This document shows positions 45,546 through 54,660 of a stretch of DNA of 64,000 nucleotides, one piece after another. The notes beneath the pieces are model-generated. The model was not told where the DNA came from and did no database searches. It worked only from the letters and a program-made list of their open reading frames with translations. The DNA comes from JBFJKD01 sp038106145 (GTDB lineage: Bacteria; Pseudomonadota; Gammaproteobacteria; Pseudomonadales; Porticoccaceae). The stretch lies in contig JAYODD010000003.1 in NCBI GenBank assembly GCA_038106145.1, forward strand, positions 167,726 to 231,725, written 5' to 3'. Position numbers and translations under genes: made by a program. Numbering within the stretch: the first letter of the stretch is position 1; every line of letters begins with the position of its first letter.

Positions 45546-46328
45546 ATGAGAAGACAACGACGTGCCGTGGCGGGTGTTTGTGCCGCCGTAATTTTTGGGG
45601 TGCTAGTCTCCGGTGGGAGCGTTGCCGCGGAGGTGGACACGGTGCTCAGGGCTGGCGCGGAGAAAACTGCGGCCGCCAAGGCGTCCCAGCAGAGGATCGA
45701 TCAAACTGCTGACAAAACCTACGATCTGCTGCAGGAATTTCGAACCGTCAACAAGCAAATCGAAGGGTTGCAGGTTTACAACTCGCAGCTCGAAAAGCAG
45801 GTGCAAAACCAGCTCCAGATCATGCAGGACATCAATGAATCCATCGAAAACGCTACGGTTATCGAGCGCCAGATCATGCCGTTGTCGATAAAGATGCTGG
45901 ACGCCCTCGCGCAATTTGTCGAGCTGGATATGCCCTTTCTCAGGGCAGAGCGTCTCGCGGCCATAGAGCAGGTACGCCGCAATCTGGATTCGGCGCGATT
46001 CAGCAGCGCGGAAAAGTTTCGTCAGATTCTGGAACTTTACGATATCGAAAGCCAGTACAGTCAGACCATTGAGCAGTACAGTGGTATTCACGAAGTGGAC
46101 GGACAGGAGCGACAGGTGACTTTCCTGCGAGTCGGTCGCATTGCGTTGCTGTATCAAACCTCGGACCAAAGCAAAACCGGTGCCTGGAACAAGCGCTCCG
46201 GTGCCTGGGAGGCGCTTAGCGCGGGGGATTATCGCAGCGCCACCGCTAACGGTATTCGTATCGCCAAGAAGCAGGCTGCGATTGATATTATCAAACTGCC
46301 TGTTGTGGCGCCGGAGGCTGCGCAATGA
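45546..46328 (+). CDS. DUF3450 periplasmic coiled-coil protein of the TonB2-type operon
   Basis: A 260-residue protein with a signal peptide (about 1-28) and long coiled coil (about 35-110; QRIDQTADKTYDLLQEF, then LEKQVQNQLQIMQDINESIEN). The family is found beside ExbB/ExbD/TonB sets in marine gammaproteobacteria. It is the first gene of a six-gene operon and overlaps the next by four bases. It probably helps the periplasmic part of the energy-transducing complex, but its biochemical role is unknown. Confidence 0.82.
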   Translation: MRRQRRAVAGVCAAVIFGVLVSGGSVAAEVDTVLRAGAEKTAAAKASQQRIDQTADKTYDLLQEFRTVNKQIEGLQVYNSQLEKQVQNQLQIMQDINESIENATVIERQIMPLSIKMLDALAQFVELDMPFLRAERLAAIEQVRRNLDSARFSSAEKFRQILELYDIESQYSQTIEQYSGIHEVDGQERQVTFLRVGRIALLYQTSDQSKTGAWNKRSGAWEALSAGDYRSATANGIRIAKKQAAIDIIKLPVVAPEAAQ

Positions 46329-47683
46329 AAAATATACAGTATTTGTTGCTTGCGTGTGCGTTGGTAGCCACTTCGGCATGGGGTGAAGACAAAGCTAAAA
46401 CGCTGGACGAACTGTTGCGTCTGGTGCAGAGCGCCAAAGTTAATGAATCGCGGGAACACAGCCAGCGGGAGGCGGAGTTTCGCAAGGCCAGAGATCAGCA
46501 GGCGCAACTGTTGAACAATGCCAAGGGCTTAAAAGCCGCAGAGGAGCGCCGTAGCGACCAGTTGGAAAAGAGTTTTGCGGACAACGAATTACGCATCGAG
46601 GTGCTGCGCACGCAGCTGGATAAACGACTCGGCACGCTCAAAGAGTTGTTCGGTCATCTAACGTCTGCGGCTGGGGATGCCCGGGCTTCACTGGAACAAT
46701 CGGTGGTCAGCGTCCAGTACCCCGGCCGCACGGAATTTCTGGACGAACTGATCGCCAAGATGAGTAGTAATACCAAACTACCGTCCCTCGCTGAAATTGA
46801 ACGGCTGTGGTACGAAATCAATCGGGAAATGGTCGCTTCCGGACAGGTGGTCAAATTCCCGGCCAGCGTTATTACGGTAGATGGCGAGCAGGTGACCAAG
46901 GAGGTGGTGCGTATTGGTGTGTTCAATCTGGTAGCGGATGGTCAGTACCTGGGTTACACGCCCGCCACCGGGGTGCTCGCCGAGCTGGCCCGGCAACCGC
47001 GCGCTTTTACTGGTGCTGCCGCCGACTTGCAGACTGCCACCGAGGGTTTCACTCGGGTAGGAATCGACCCCACCGGACCCAGTGGCGGGGGCTTGCTCAA
47101 AGCGCTGATCGATACCCCAACCCTGGTTGAAAAATGGCATCAGGGCGCCGAGGTGGGGTACATCATTACCGGTGTGGGAGTATTTGCAATTGTGCTCGCC
47201 TTATGGCGGTTTATGGTGCTGATCGGGGTTTCCAGAAAAGTTAATGCCCAACTTAATAACCCCGAGGCCAGCGCGGATAACCCCCTGGGCAGGGTGCTAA
47301 AGGTGGCGGAAGCCCACCCGGGGTCCGATGCGGAGTCCACCGAACTGCGCTTGCACGAAGCCGTGTTGAAGGAGCGCCCAGCCATTGAGACAGGTCTCAA
47401 CCTGCTGAAAATTATCGCCATGGTGGCACCCCTGCTCGGATTGCTCGGGACTGTTACCGGCATGATCGTAGTGTTTCAGCAGATCACCATATTTGGCGCC
47501 GGGGATCCGAAGATGATGGCGGGCGGGATTTCCCAGGCTTTGGTCACCACCGTGCTCGGTCTGGTGGTGGCGATTCCCACGGTGTTGATGCATACCTTTG
47601 TCAACGGTTATGCGCAGCGGGTCCTGCACATATTGGAAGAACAGAGTGCGGGTATCGTCGCGCAAAAAGTTGAGGGCAACTAA
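46325..47683 (+). CDS. TtpC-like ExbB-family protein with N-terminal periplasmic extension
   Basis: A 452-residue protein. After a signal peptide (about 1-20), a coiled coil (25-110) and a periplasmic domain occupy the first 270 residues; the C-terminal 170 residues are a MotA/TolQ/ExbB proton-channel domain with three TM segments (VGYIITGVGVFAIVLALW, then KIIAMVAPLLGLLGTVTGMI and ALVTTVLGLVVAIPTVL). This architecture matches TtpC of vibrio TonB2 systems, which is needed for TonB2 function. It overlaps the preceding gene by four bases. Confidence 0.85.
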   Translation: MKNIQYLLLACALVATSAWGEDKAKTLDELLRLVQSAKVNESREHSQREAEFRKARDQQAQLLNNAKGLKAAEERRSDQLEKSFADNELRIEVLRTQLDKRLGTLKELFGHLTSAAGDARASLEQSVVSVQYPGRTEFLDELIAKMSSNTKLPSLAEIERLWYEINREMVASGQVVKFPASVITVDGEQVTKEVVRIGVFNLVADGQYLGYTPATGVLAELARQPRAFTGAAADLQTATEGFTRVGIDPTGPSGGGLLKALIDTPTLVEKWHQGAEVGYIITGVGVFAIVLALWRFMVLIGVSRKVNAQLNNPEASADNPLGRVLKVAEAHPGSDAESTELRLHEAVLKERPAIETGLNLLKIIAMVAPLLGLLGTVTGMIVVFQQITIFGAGDPKMMAGGISQALVTTVLGLVVAIPTVLMHTFVNGYAQRVLHILEEQSAGIVAQKVEGN

Positions 47684-47685
47684 AC

Positions 47686-48213
47686 GTGTACGCGGTGCTG
47701 GAAGCCTGGGAAGGTGTCACGCAGTTTATGGAAATGGGGGGGCTGGTACTGTGGTTTATCGCCACCCTGGTATTTGTGTTGTGGACCCTGATTTTCGAGC
47801 GTTTCTGGTACTTTCGTACGATGTTAAAAGCCGATCTGGTAAGGGCGGTGCAGACGTGGGAGGCGCGCCCGGAGCGCAAGTCCCGGCGCGCCCACCATGT
47901 GCGCGAGGCATTGGTGAGCGAAGTGACCCTCAAAATCGATCAGTTTATGCCCCTGATCAAAACCCTGGTGGCGTTGGCGCCGTTGTTCGGCTTGCTGGGT
48001 ACGGTGACCGGCATGATAAAGGTGTTTGAAATTATGGCGATCACCGGCGGCGGCGATGCCAAGTCGATGTCCAGTGGTGTCTCCATGGCGACCATACCGA
48101 CGATGTCGGGCATGGTCGCCGCGATTTCCGGCGTGTTTGGGTTAACGTACCTGGAGCGCTTTGCCAAACGGGAAAAGGCACTGCTGGAAGACAACTTAAC
48201 GATGGATCATTAG
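47686..48213 (+). CDS. exbB: ExbB-type proton channel subunit (TonB2 system)
   Basis: A 175-residue inner-membrane protein with the MotA/TolQ/ExbB domain: one TM near 18-40 and two at about 88-110 and 135-158 (ALAPLFGLLGTVTGMIKVFE, ATIPTMSGMVAAISGVFGL). The GTG start at 47686 lies two bases after the preceding stop, with GAGGG upstream. Together with the extended protein before it there are two ExbB-type proteins in the operon, as in TonB2 systems. Confidence 0.88.
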   Translation: MYAVLEAWEGVTQFMEMGGLVLWFIATLVFVLWTLIFERFWYFRTMLKADLVRAVQTWEARPERKSRRAHHVREALVSEVTLKIDQFMPLIKTLVALAPLFGLLGTVTGMIKVFEIMAITGGGDAKSMSSGVSMATIPTMSGMVAAISGVFGLTYLERFAKREKALLEDNLTMDH

Positions 48214-48262
48214 TGAATTATTCGGCGCGCTGAGCAACAGTTGCGTCGCACTTTCGAGATCA

Positions 48263-48667
48263 ATGATGCGTAAACGTAGCGAGCAACCCAGCGAGCAGGC
48301 TCAGGCCATTGATCTGACGCCGATGCTGGACGTGGTGTTTATCATGCTCATTTTTTTTATCGTCACCGCATCGTTCATCAAGGTGCCGGGTGTCGATGTC
48401 GAGCGGGTGGAAACGGTGTCGGCGGTCAACAAAAAGCCCGGAATTCTGGTGGCTATCAACGCCAATAATGAAATATGGATCGACAAGTCGCCGGTGAAGG
48501 AAGAGGCGGTTAAATTGCAATTACTGCGCCTCTACACCGAAAACCCCAAGGGTGGACTGGTAATCCAGGCGGACAGCGACGCCCATGTGGAAAAAGTGGG
48601 GCTGGTGGCCGATCTGGCGCGGGACATCGGCATTCTCGATATTTCAGTATCGACCTTAAACGAGTAG
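48263..48667 (+). CDS. exbD: ExbD-type biopolymer transport protein (TonB2 system)
   Basis: A 134-residue single-TM protein. The TM segment starts with the functional Asp in LTPMLDVVFIMLIFFIV (about 15-31), which carries protons in this family. The remaining part is a periplasmic ExbD domain. An alternative ATG is at 48266. It lies between exbB and tonB in the operon. Confidence 0.92.
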   Translation: MMRKRSEQPSEQAQAIDLTPMLDVVFIMLIFFIVTASFIKVPGVDVERVETVSAVNKKPGILVAINANNEIWIDKSPVKEEAVKLQLLRLYTENPKGGLVIQADSDAHVEKVGLVADLARDIGILDISVSTLNE

Positions 48668-48674
48668 TAGTGGT

Positions 48675-49286
48675 ATGAATATCGGCTCCAGATTGAGCGT
48701 ATCTTTCGTTCCGGGACTGGTGGTTACCTTCCTGCTCTTCGTGCTGATGTACGTGTTAATCCTGAACAGTAACACGGCGCTGGATGAGCGGGCACAGCGA
48801 AAAATCGCAGACATTTGGCAGCCCGAGCGGGAACTGACCGAAAATGTAAAAGAGATCAAACCGGAGAAACCCGACGAACCGGATCAGCCGCCACCGGAGT
48901 TGCCCGAACAGAGTGTGGATATCGACGTACCCCTGGATGCGGTGAGCATTGCCGCACCCGCTGTGGTCGGCACCCTGGATATCGGCCTGGGCGGTGGTTT
49001 CGCGCGGGATACCGATTATATTCCGGTCTATGTCCCCCAGCCGACTTATCCACGCCGTGCGCAATCTCGCGGTGTCAGCGGGTATGCGGTAGTGGAAGTC
49101 ATTATTACTGCCACCGGGGGAACGCGGGATCCTCGGTTGATTGAAGAGTCGCCGCAGAACTACGGATTTGGTTCGGCGGCGCTGAGGGCGGCGAACAAGT
49201 TGAAGTACAACCCCCGGGTAGTTGACGGCAAGGCCGTGGAGGTACCCGGTGTGCTGTATAAATTTTCCTTTCAAATAGAGAACTGA
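48675..49286 (+). CDS. tonB: TonB energy-transducing protein (TonB2 type)
   Basis: A 203-residue protein with an N-terminal TM anchor (about 11-32), a short proline/acid-rich linker (PEKPDEPDQPPPELPEQ) and a C-terminal TonB domain (about 115-203) with YVPQPTYPRRAQSRGVSGY and LKYNPRVVDGK. The linker is short compared with E. coli TonB, as usual for TonB2 proteins that need TtpC. It could energise the receptor at 12.7-14.8 kb; this is inference. Confidence 0.9.
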   Translation: MNIGSRLSVSFVPGLVVTFLLFVLMYVLILNSNTALDERAQRKIADIWQPERELTENVKEIKPEKPDEPDQPPPELPEQSVDIDVPLDAVSIAAPAVVGTLDIGLGGGFARDTDYIPVYVPQPTYPRRAQSRGVSGYAVVEVIITATGGTRDPRLIEESPQNYGFGSAALRAANKLKYNPRVVDGKAVEVPGVLYKFSFQIEN

Positions 49287-49299
49287 TAGCGGTGCATGC

Positions 49300-50679
49300 A
49301 TGGTAAAAATTAACCGCTTCGCAGACATTATCGCTCGGTGCGGCGCAACCAGCGTCGCGGTGCTTGTGATCGCCACGGCACTGACTTTGCCGCCGCTCGA
49401 TACACCACTATTGAGCTATTTGTCAGTGCGTGCTCACGCTGCCGACGAAGAAAATCGTAAATATGCGGATGTGCAAACGCGCAAACGCCATGCAGTGGGG
49501 CAAGTGTGTGGCAAAAAGCTGGAGGAAGCGCAACCTCTGATCGAGGCGGAGCGTTGGGCGCAGGCGCAAACGGTGCTGGAGAGCGCTCCGGCCAAGGCGT
49601 GCCAAACCAGTTACGAAAAATCCCAGGTATGGAATTTTCTCGGCTATGTCTATTACTCCCGCGACCGTTTTCGGGATGCCATCAATGCCTACAACAAGGT
49701 GATCGCGGAACCGGAAACCGATGAGCAGTTAAAAACCAACACCCGTTACACCGTTGCCCAGCTGTATTTTATGCTGGAGGATTACGCCAACGCCGCCAAA
49801 TATCTGGAACAGTGGATGCGGGAATCCAATGCGGTAGGGGTAGACGGTAAAGTGCTTCTGGCCCAGGCCTATTACCAGCTCAACCGTAAGGCAGAGGCGC
49901 TGCGCTACCTGGAGCAGGCCATAGGTGAGTGGGAACAACAGGGTAAAACACCCAAGGAAAACTGGTGGGGTTTGCAGCGCGTTATCTATTACGAAAAGAA
50001 AGATTACCGACGGGTGGTGGCGATTCTCAAAAAAATGATCAAGCACTACCCCAAGTACAGCTACTGGCGGCAGCTCGGCGGTATGTATGGCGAGTTGAAC
50101 CAGGATCTCAATCAGCTGGTGGCGATGGAAATAGGTTACCTGGTGGGCAATCTCAACAAGGAACAGGAATTGCGTGGACTGGCGTCGCTTTTTATCGGCG
50201 CCGAAGCGCCTTACCTGGCGGCGAAGGTGCTGGACAAGGGCATTAAGGACGGGGTGGTGGCGGCCAATGCAAAAAACCTGGAAATGCTGGGGCAGGCGTG
50301 GCAGTTGGCGCAAGAGTCCAAACGGGCGTTGACGGTATTTGAGCAGGCTTCCAGACTGTCCGACAAAGGGGAGATTTCCGCCCGCCTCGCCAGCGTTTAT
50401 CTCGATCTCGGCCAGGACGGCGATGCGGTCCGGTCGGCGCGCACCGCGCTGAACAAAGGGGGGCTCAAACGCAGCGATTTAGCCTATATGGTACTGGGCA
50501 GCGCCCAGCTGAATTTGCACTGTTACACCGACGCGCGCCGGGCGTTTGTCGAAGCGGCGAAGGACCAACGCAGTGCCAAATACGCCAACCAGTGGATTGA
50601 ATACGCCGAGCGCGAAGGGGATCGGCGGGATCGCCTGCGGGAAGGTGGCGCCGATCTGGCGGGATGCCAGAAAGCCTGA
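49300..50679 (+). CDS. Periplasmic TPR-repeat protein of the TonB2 operon
   Basis: A 459-residue protein with a long N-terminal hydrophobic signal (about 16-48) and tetratricopeptide repeats over most of the rest (for example SQVWNFLGYVYYSRDRFRDA and GKVLLAQAYYQLNRKAEA). Such a TPR protein ends many DUF3450-TonB2 operons. It probably mediates protein contacts in the periplasm. The stop is 59 bp from the convergent ilvD stop. Confidence 0.82.
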   Translation: MVKINRFADIIARCGATSVAVLVIATALTLPPLDTPLLSYLSVRAHAADEENRKYADVQTRKRHAVGQVCGKKLEEAQPLIEAERWAQAQTVLESAPAKACQTSYEKSQVWNFLGYVYYSRDRFRDAINAYNKVIAEPETDEQLKTNTRYTVAQLYFMLEDYANAAKYLEQWMRESNAVGVDGKVLLAQAYYQLNRKAEALRYLEQAIGEWEQQGKTPKENWWGLQRVIYYEKKDYRRVVAILKKMIKHYPKYSYWRQLGGMYGELNQDLNQLVAMEIGYLVGNLNKEQELRGLASLFIGAEAPYLAAKVLDKGIKDGVVAANAKNLEMLGQAWQLAQESKRALTVFEQASRLSDKGEISARLASVYLDLGQDGDAVRSARTALNKGGLKRSDLAYMVLGSAQLNLHCYTDARRAFVEAAKDQRSAKYANQWIEYAEREGDRRDRLREGGADLAGCQKA

Positions 50680-50737
50680 GCCCGCAAGCTGGCCCATCGC
50701 GGCGGTGTTGCCGAGCGCCAGACGCCCCGCTCAGAAA

Positions 50738-52570
50738 TTAAAGCTGCGTTAAATCCCGCACTGCACCCTTGTCTGCGCTGGTGGCGAGTTTGGCGTACGC
50801 TTTCAGGGCTGCGCTCACCTTGCGGGCACGTTTTTCCCGGGGATGCCAACCTTTCTGATCCTGCGCCTTGCGCCGCCGTTGCAGTTCCTGATCGCTTAGC
50901 TGCACGTTGATCGTGCGCTGGTGAATGTCGATCTGAATCAGGTCGCCGTCTTCAATCAGGCCGATCGGGCCGCCGGAAGCCGCTTCCGGCGACACGTGGC
51001 CAATGGACAGGCCGGAGGTGCCTCCGGAAAAACGCCCGTCGGTAATCAATGCACAGACTTTGCCCAGCCCTTGGGATTTGAGATGGCTGGTAGGGTAAAG
51101 CATTTCCTGCATGCCGGGGCCGCCCCGGGGTCCCTCGTAACGTATCACCACCACGTCGCCGGGCTTGATAGCATCGTTCAAAATGGCATCCACCGTGGCG
51201 TCCTGGCTTTCAAACACCCGCGCCCGACCTTCGAATACCAGAATACTGTCGTCCACCCCCGCGGTTTTTACCACGCAGCCGTCCGGTGCGATATTGCCGT
51301 ACAGCACCGCCAGCCCACCTTCCTCGCTGTAAGCGTGTTTCAGGTCGCGAATGCAACCGTTGGCGCGATCAAGATCCAGGCTCGGCCAGCGGGTGTCCTG
51401 ACTGAAGGCCGTCTGTGTCGGAATACCAGCGGGCCCCGCCTTGAAGAGGTGTCTGGCGCGGTCGCCGGCGGTGCCGGCGATATCCCATTGCGCCAGCGCC
51501 TCCTCCAGGGTCGCGCTGTGCACGGTGGGAATATCCGCGTGCAGCAACCCGGCGCGGTTCAGTTCGCCGAGAATGCCCATGACCCCCCCGGCGCGGTGCA
51601 CGTCTTCCATATGGTAGAGGGGTGTACTCGGGGCGACTTTACACAACTGCGGCACCTTGCGTGACAGGCGGTCGATATCCGCCATGGTGAAGTTCAGCTC
51701 GGCCTCCTGGGCGGCGGCCAGCAGATGCAGAATGGTGTTGGTGGAACCGCCCATGGCGATATCCAGGCACATGGCATTTTCGAACGCCTGAAAATTGGCC
51801 ACCGAGCGGGGCAGCACGCTGTAGTCGTCCTGTTCATAGTGGCGTTTGCTTATCTCGACGATTTTACGACCTGCCTCCAGAAACAGTTCCCGTCGATCCC
51901 CGTGGGTGGCCAGCAGCGAGCCGTTGCCGGGCAGCGAAAGCCCCAGGGCCTCGGTTAGACAGTTCATGGAGTTGGCGGTGAACATGCCCGAGCAGGACCC
52001 GCAGGTGGGGCAGGCGGAGCGCTCATACTCGGCGACTTTTTCGTCGCTGGCGCTGTCGTCGAAGGCGATCACGATGGCATCCACCAGGTCCAGTTTGTCC
52101 GCCGACAATTTCGTCTTGCCGGCTTCCATCGGCCCGCCGGAGACAAACACAGTGGGAATATTCAGGCGCAGCGCCGCCATCAACATGCCCGGCGTAATTT
52201 TGTCGCAGTTGGAAATGCACACCAGCGCATCGGCACAGTGGGCGTTAACCATGTATTCGACCGAGTCGGCGATAACGTCCCGCGAGGGCAGGGAATAGAG
52301 CATGCCGTCGTGACCCATGGCGATGCCGTCGTCCACGGCAATGGTGTGAAACTCCCGACCCACACCGCCGGCTTTGGCGATTTCTTCAATCACCATCTGG
52401 CCCAGGTCTTTAAGGTGCACGTGGCCGGGTACAAACTGGGTAAAAGAGTTGGCGACGGCGATGATAGGTTTGTCGAAATCGTCGTCCTGCAGCCCGGTGG
52501 CTCGCCACAGGGCGCGAGCCCCGGCCATGTTGCGGCCCTTGGTGGTGGTATGGGAGCGGTAGGTCGGCAT
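50738..52570 (-). CDS. ilvD: Dihydroxy-acid dehydratase
   Basis: A 610-residue Fe-S enzyme catalysing the penultimate common step of valine and isoleucine synthesis. Cluster cysteines are visible in CISNCDKITPGM and CPTCGSCSGMFTANSMNCL. The start MPTYRSHTTTKGRNMAGAR is the family N terminus, with GGGGGAA upstream; the longer frame to 52807 is noncoding. No attenuator was recognised upstream. ilvA and ilvE lie elsewhere in the window, so the pathway genes are dispersed. Confidence 0.95.
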   Translation of the reverse strand: MPTYRSHTTTKGRNMAGARALWRATGLQDDDFDKPIIAVANSFTQFVPGHVHLKDLGQMVIEEIAKAGGVGREFHTIAVDDGIAMGHDGMLYSLPSRDVIADSVEYMVNAHCADALVCISNCDKITPGMLMAALRLNIPTVFVSGGPMEAGKTKLSADKLDLVDAIVIAFDDSASDEKVAEYERSACPTCGSCSGMFTANSMNCLTEALGLSLPGNGSLLATHGDRRELFLEAGRKIVEISKRHYEQDDYSVLPRSVANFQAFENAMCLDIAMGGSTNTILHLLAAAQEAELNFTMADIDRLSRKVPQLCKVAPSTPLYHMEDVHRAGGVMGILGELNRAGLLHADIPTVHSATLEEALAQWDIAGTAGDRARHLFKAGPAGIPTQTAFSQDTRWPSLDLDRANGCIRDLKHAYSEEGGLAVLYGNIAPDGCVVKTAGVDDSILVFEGRARVFESQDATVDAILNDAIKPGDVVVIRYEGPRGGPGMQEMLYPTSHLKSQGLGKVCALITDGRFSGGTSGLSIGHVSPEAASGGPIGLIEDGDLIQIDIHQRTINVQLSDQELQRRRKAQDQKGWHPREKRARKVSAALKAYAKLATSADKGAVRDLTQL

Positions 52571-52988
52571 GGGTGTTCCCCCGGCAAGTCGGACTGGTGA
52601 AGATAAAATGATGCAATTGCAAATATTGCGCAGGACACAAGAATAGCAGATTCCTCTGCGAAGCCGTAGCTTGGAACGAGCAACTATGCCCTGGCATTGA
52701 TGGATAAAAGCGATTAACAGCCCTCCGGCATGATAACAATCAAACGCCTGGTTTTGATGTCCGGCGCAAGTGCTGAGATCGCGGTGCTTTTCCGCGGTAC
52801 TCATCACCGATGCTTTGCCGCATCTGACGCGGTGTGGCTTTGCTCGGCGGTAGACGCTGGACTAACGTTCCGCGCTGGGTTAATTTAACTCCGCCGCCAT
52901 GCTATATACGCACCATCGCGGCGTGTTACGGCAGTTACAGACGATAGCCTGATCCTGAAAAATTAATGCCATAAACAGGAGAAAAACC
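52571..52988. other. 418-bp intergenic region between divergent ilvD and mscL
   Basis: No gene or structured RNA was recognised. A 10-bp palindrome TGCAATTGCA (52612-52621) lies 42 bp upstream of the ilvD start and could be an operator; an AATATTGCGCA stretch follows. On the mscL side, AGGAG lies just before the ATG at 52989. No convincing sigma70 promoter pair was found for either gene. Confidence 0.45.
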
Positions 52989-53441
52989 ATGTTGAAAGAA
53001 TTTAAAGAATTTGCCATGCGCGGCAATGTGGTGGATATGGCGGTCGGTATCATTATCGGCGGCGCGTTTGGCACCATCGTCAAAAGCCTGGTGTCCGATG
53101 TGATTATGCCGCCGATTGGCCTGTTGTTGGGTGGCGTGGACTTTTCCAATTTGTTTATCCTGTTGCGCGGCGCTGAAGAAGGAGCGACTTACGCCGCCCT
53201 TGCCGAAGCGCAGGCGGCGGGAGCGGTCACCATCAATTACGGTATGTTTATCAATAACGTGATCAGTTTTGTGATTGTGGCCTTTGCGGTATTTATGTTG
53301 ATCAAGGCTCTTAATGCCGCCAAAAGAGAAGAACCCGCTGCACCCGTGGAGGCGACCACCAAAGAATGCGCAAAGTGCTGTACCGCCATTCCGATCAAGG
53401 CTACCCGTTGTCCCAACTGTACTTCCGATATTGGCGTGTAG
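52989..53441 (+). CDS. mscL: Large-conductance mechanosensitive channel with zinc-ribbon-like tail
   Basis: A 150-residue inner-membrane pentameric channel that releases solutes on hypo-osmotic shock. The N-terminal MLKEFKEFAMRGNVVDMAVGI and TM1 (about 14-45), and TM2 (about 85-108), are canonical. The C-terminal tail is unusual: five cysteines (127, 130, 131, 141, 144) in a CxxCC...CPNC pattern resembling a zinc ribbon, in place of the normal charged helical bundle. AGGAG precedes the ATG. Confidence 0.93.
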   Translation: MLKEFKEFAMRGNVVDMAVGIIIGGAFGTIVKSLVSDVIMPPIGLLLGGVDFSNLFILLRGAEEGATYAALAEAQAAGAVTINYGMFINNVISFVIVAFAVFMLIKALNAAKREEPAAPVEATTKECAKCCTAIPIKATRCPNCTSDIGV

Positions 53442-53527
53442 AGACATATCGGGCCCTGTGCTGCGCCGGGACAGGCTCGGTGCACATATTTCGCGAACCG
53501 TGGTTGGCCAGTAGTTATTAAAGGAGA

Positions 53528-54151
53528 ATGGCGTTGGGCTTTTACGAAACCTATTGTTTGCCGTCGATTATTAATTTTGCCTGTGCCACCAAGCCGATCC
53601 GCAAGCAGCGTGAAAAAGTCGTGCCCCTGGCCCAGGGTCGAGTGCTGGAGGTCGGCATGGGTTCGGCCCTGAACCTGCCGTATTACGACAGCGCAAAAGT
53701 CGAGTTTATCTGGGGTCTGGAGCCGTCGCAGGGTATGCGCAAAAAGGCCGAAAAAAATCTCGCGGCATCGCCCCTGGAAGTGAAATGGCTGGAACTAGAC
53801 GCGGAGCAGATTCCGTTGGATGACAAGAGTGTCGACACCGTGGTGTTGACCTATACCCTGTGCACGATTCCCGATTGGCACGCCGCGTTGCGGCAGATGC
53901 GGCGCGTACTAAAACCCGGTGGCAAGTTAATCTTTACCGAGCACGGTAAGGCGCCCGACAGCGGCGTAGCGCGCTGGCAGGACCGCCTGAATCCTGCCTG
54001 GAAAAAGCTGTGCGGCGGTTGCAACCTCAATCGCCCCATGCCGCAGTTGATTGCGGAGGGCGGATTTCGCGTGGACGAACTGAACAGTACGTATCTGCCC
54101 TCAACGCCACGCATAGCGGGCTATCACTACTGGGGGGTGGCCAGTCGCTGA
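53528..54151 (+). CDS. Class I SAM-dependent methyltransferase
   Basis: A 207-residue methyltransferase. SAM-binding motif I is VLEVGMGSALNLPYY near residue 39; VVLTYTLCTIPDW and LKPGGKLIFTEHG follow, as in METTL7-like and UbiE-like enzymes. The substrate is not predictable. AAGGAG at 53521-53526 leaves only one base to ATG 53528 but seven to an in-frame TTG at 53534, so translation might start at the TTG. Confidence 0.82.
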   Translation: MALGFYETYCLPSIINFACATKPIRKQREKVVPLAQGRVLEVGMGSALNLPYYDSAKVEFIWGLEPSQGMRKKAEKNLAASPLEVKWLELDAEQIPLDDKSVDTVVLTYTLCTIPDWHAALRQMRRVLKPGGKLIFTEHGKAPDSGVARWQDRLNPAWKKLCGGCNLNRPMPQLIAEGGFRVDELNSTYLPSTPRIAGYHYWGVASR

Positions 54152-54255
54152 GGGCGGGCCGGTGTTGCGAGTTAGTTACTGATTTTTGCGCGTAGTGTGT
54201 AGCCCACCCCTACGGGCCCCTTGACCAAAAAAGTAAACCACAGAGGATAGATATT

Positions 54256-54546
54256 ATGGCAGTTACTGTATTGCTGGAACTGAATGTCAAGCCGGAATCG
54301 GTGCAGGATACGCTGAATGGTCTTGCGCAATTGTTACCGGAAACTCGCGAATTTGATGGCTGCATCGAGGTCTATGCCCATCAAAATCAGGATGATCCCA
54401 CCAATATCGTTGCTATCGAAAAATGGGAATCCCGGGCGCACTACGAAAAATATTTTGCCTGGCGCACGGAAACCGGGGTGATAGGGCAACTGGGTGCCTG
54501 GGTTGCGGCGCCGCCGACCATTCGCTATTTTGATAAAAAGGCTTAA
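54256..54546 (+). CDS. Antibiotic biosynthesis monooxygenase (ABM)-domain protein
   Basis: A 96-residue single-domain protein of the dimeric alpha/beta barrel type. ELNVKPESVQDTLNGLAQLLPETREFDGCIEVYAHQ and IEKWESRAHYEKYFAWR are characteristic. Such proteins act as cofactor-less oxygenases or heme/quinone handling proteins; the substrate is unknown. AGAGGA precedes the ATG. Confidence 0.82.
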   Translation: MAVTVLLELNVKPESVQDTLNGLAQLLPETREFDGCIEVYAHQNQDDPTNIVAIEKWESRAHYEKYFAWRTETGVIGQLGAWVAAPPTIRYFDKKA

Positions 54547-54547
54547 C

Positions 54548-54575
54548 GTCCCGTCCGCGGTTCGGTTGGCGGGAC
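54548..54575 (+). terminator. Hairpin after the ABM-domain gene, possible terminator
   Basis: GTCCCG (54548-54553) and CGGGAC (54570-54575) form a 6-bp stem with a further CC/GG pair after a bulge. It begins two bases after the stop codon of the ABM gene and lies before the convergent argA. No U tract follows, so confidence is limited. Confidence 0.35.
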
Positions 54576-54660
54576 TAACCGGACTGCGAAGGTTGCGGCA
54601 ACCGCTGTTGACAGGGAATACGATTTAGCGCGCGGGTGCAGATTGCGCGTACGCGCGGCA

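Noticed and set aside
45253..45549. 98-codon frame bridging folA and the DUF3450 gene
   Set aside because: It overlaps the folA 3' end, has no ribosome site and shows no family features.
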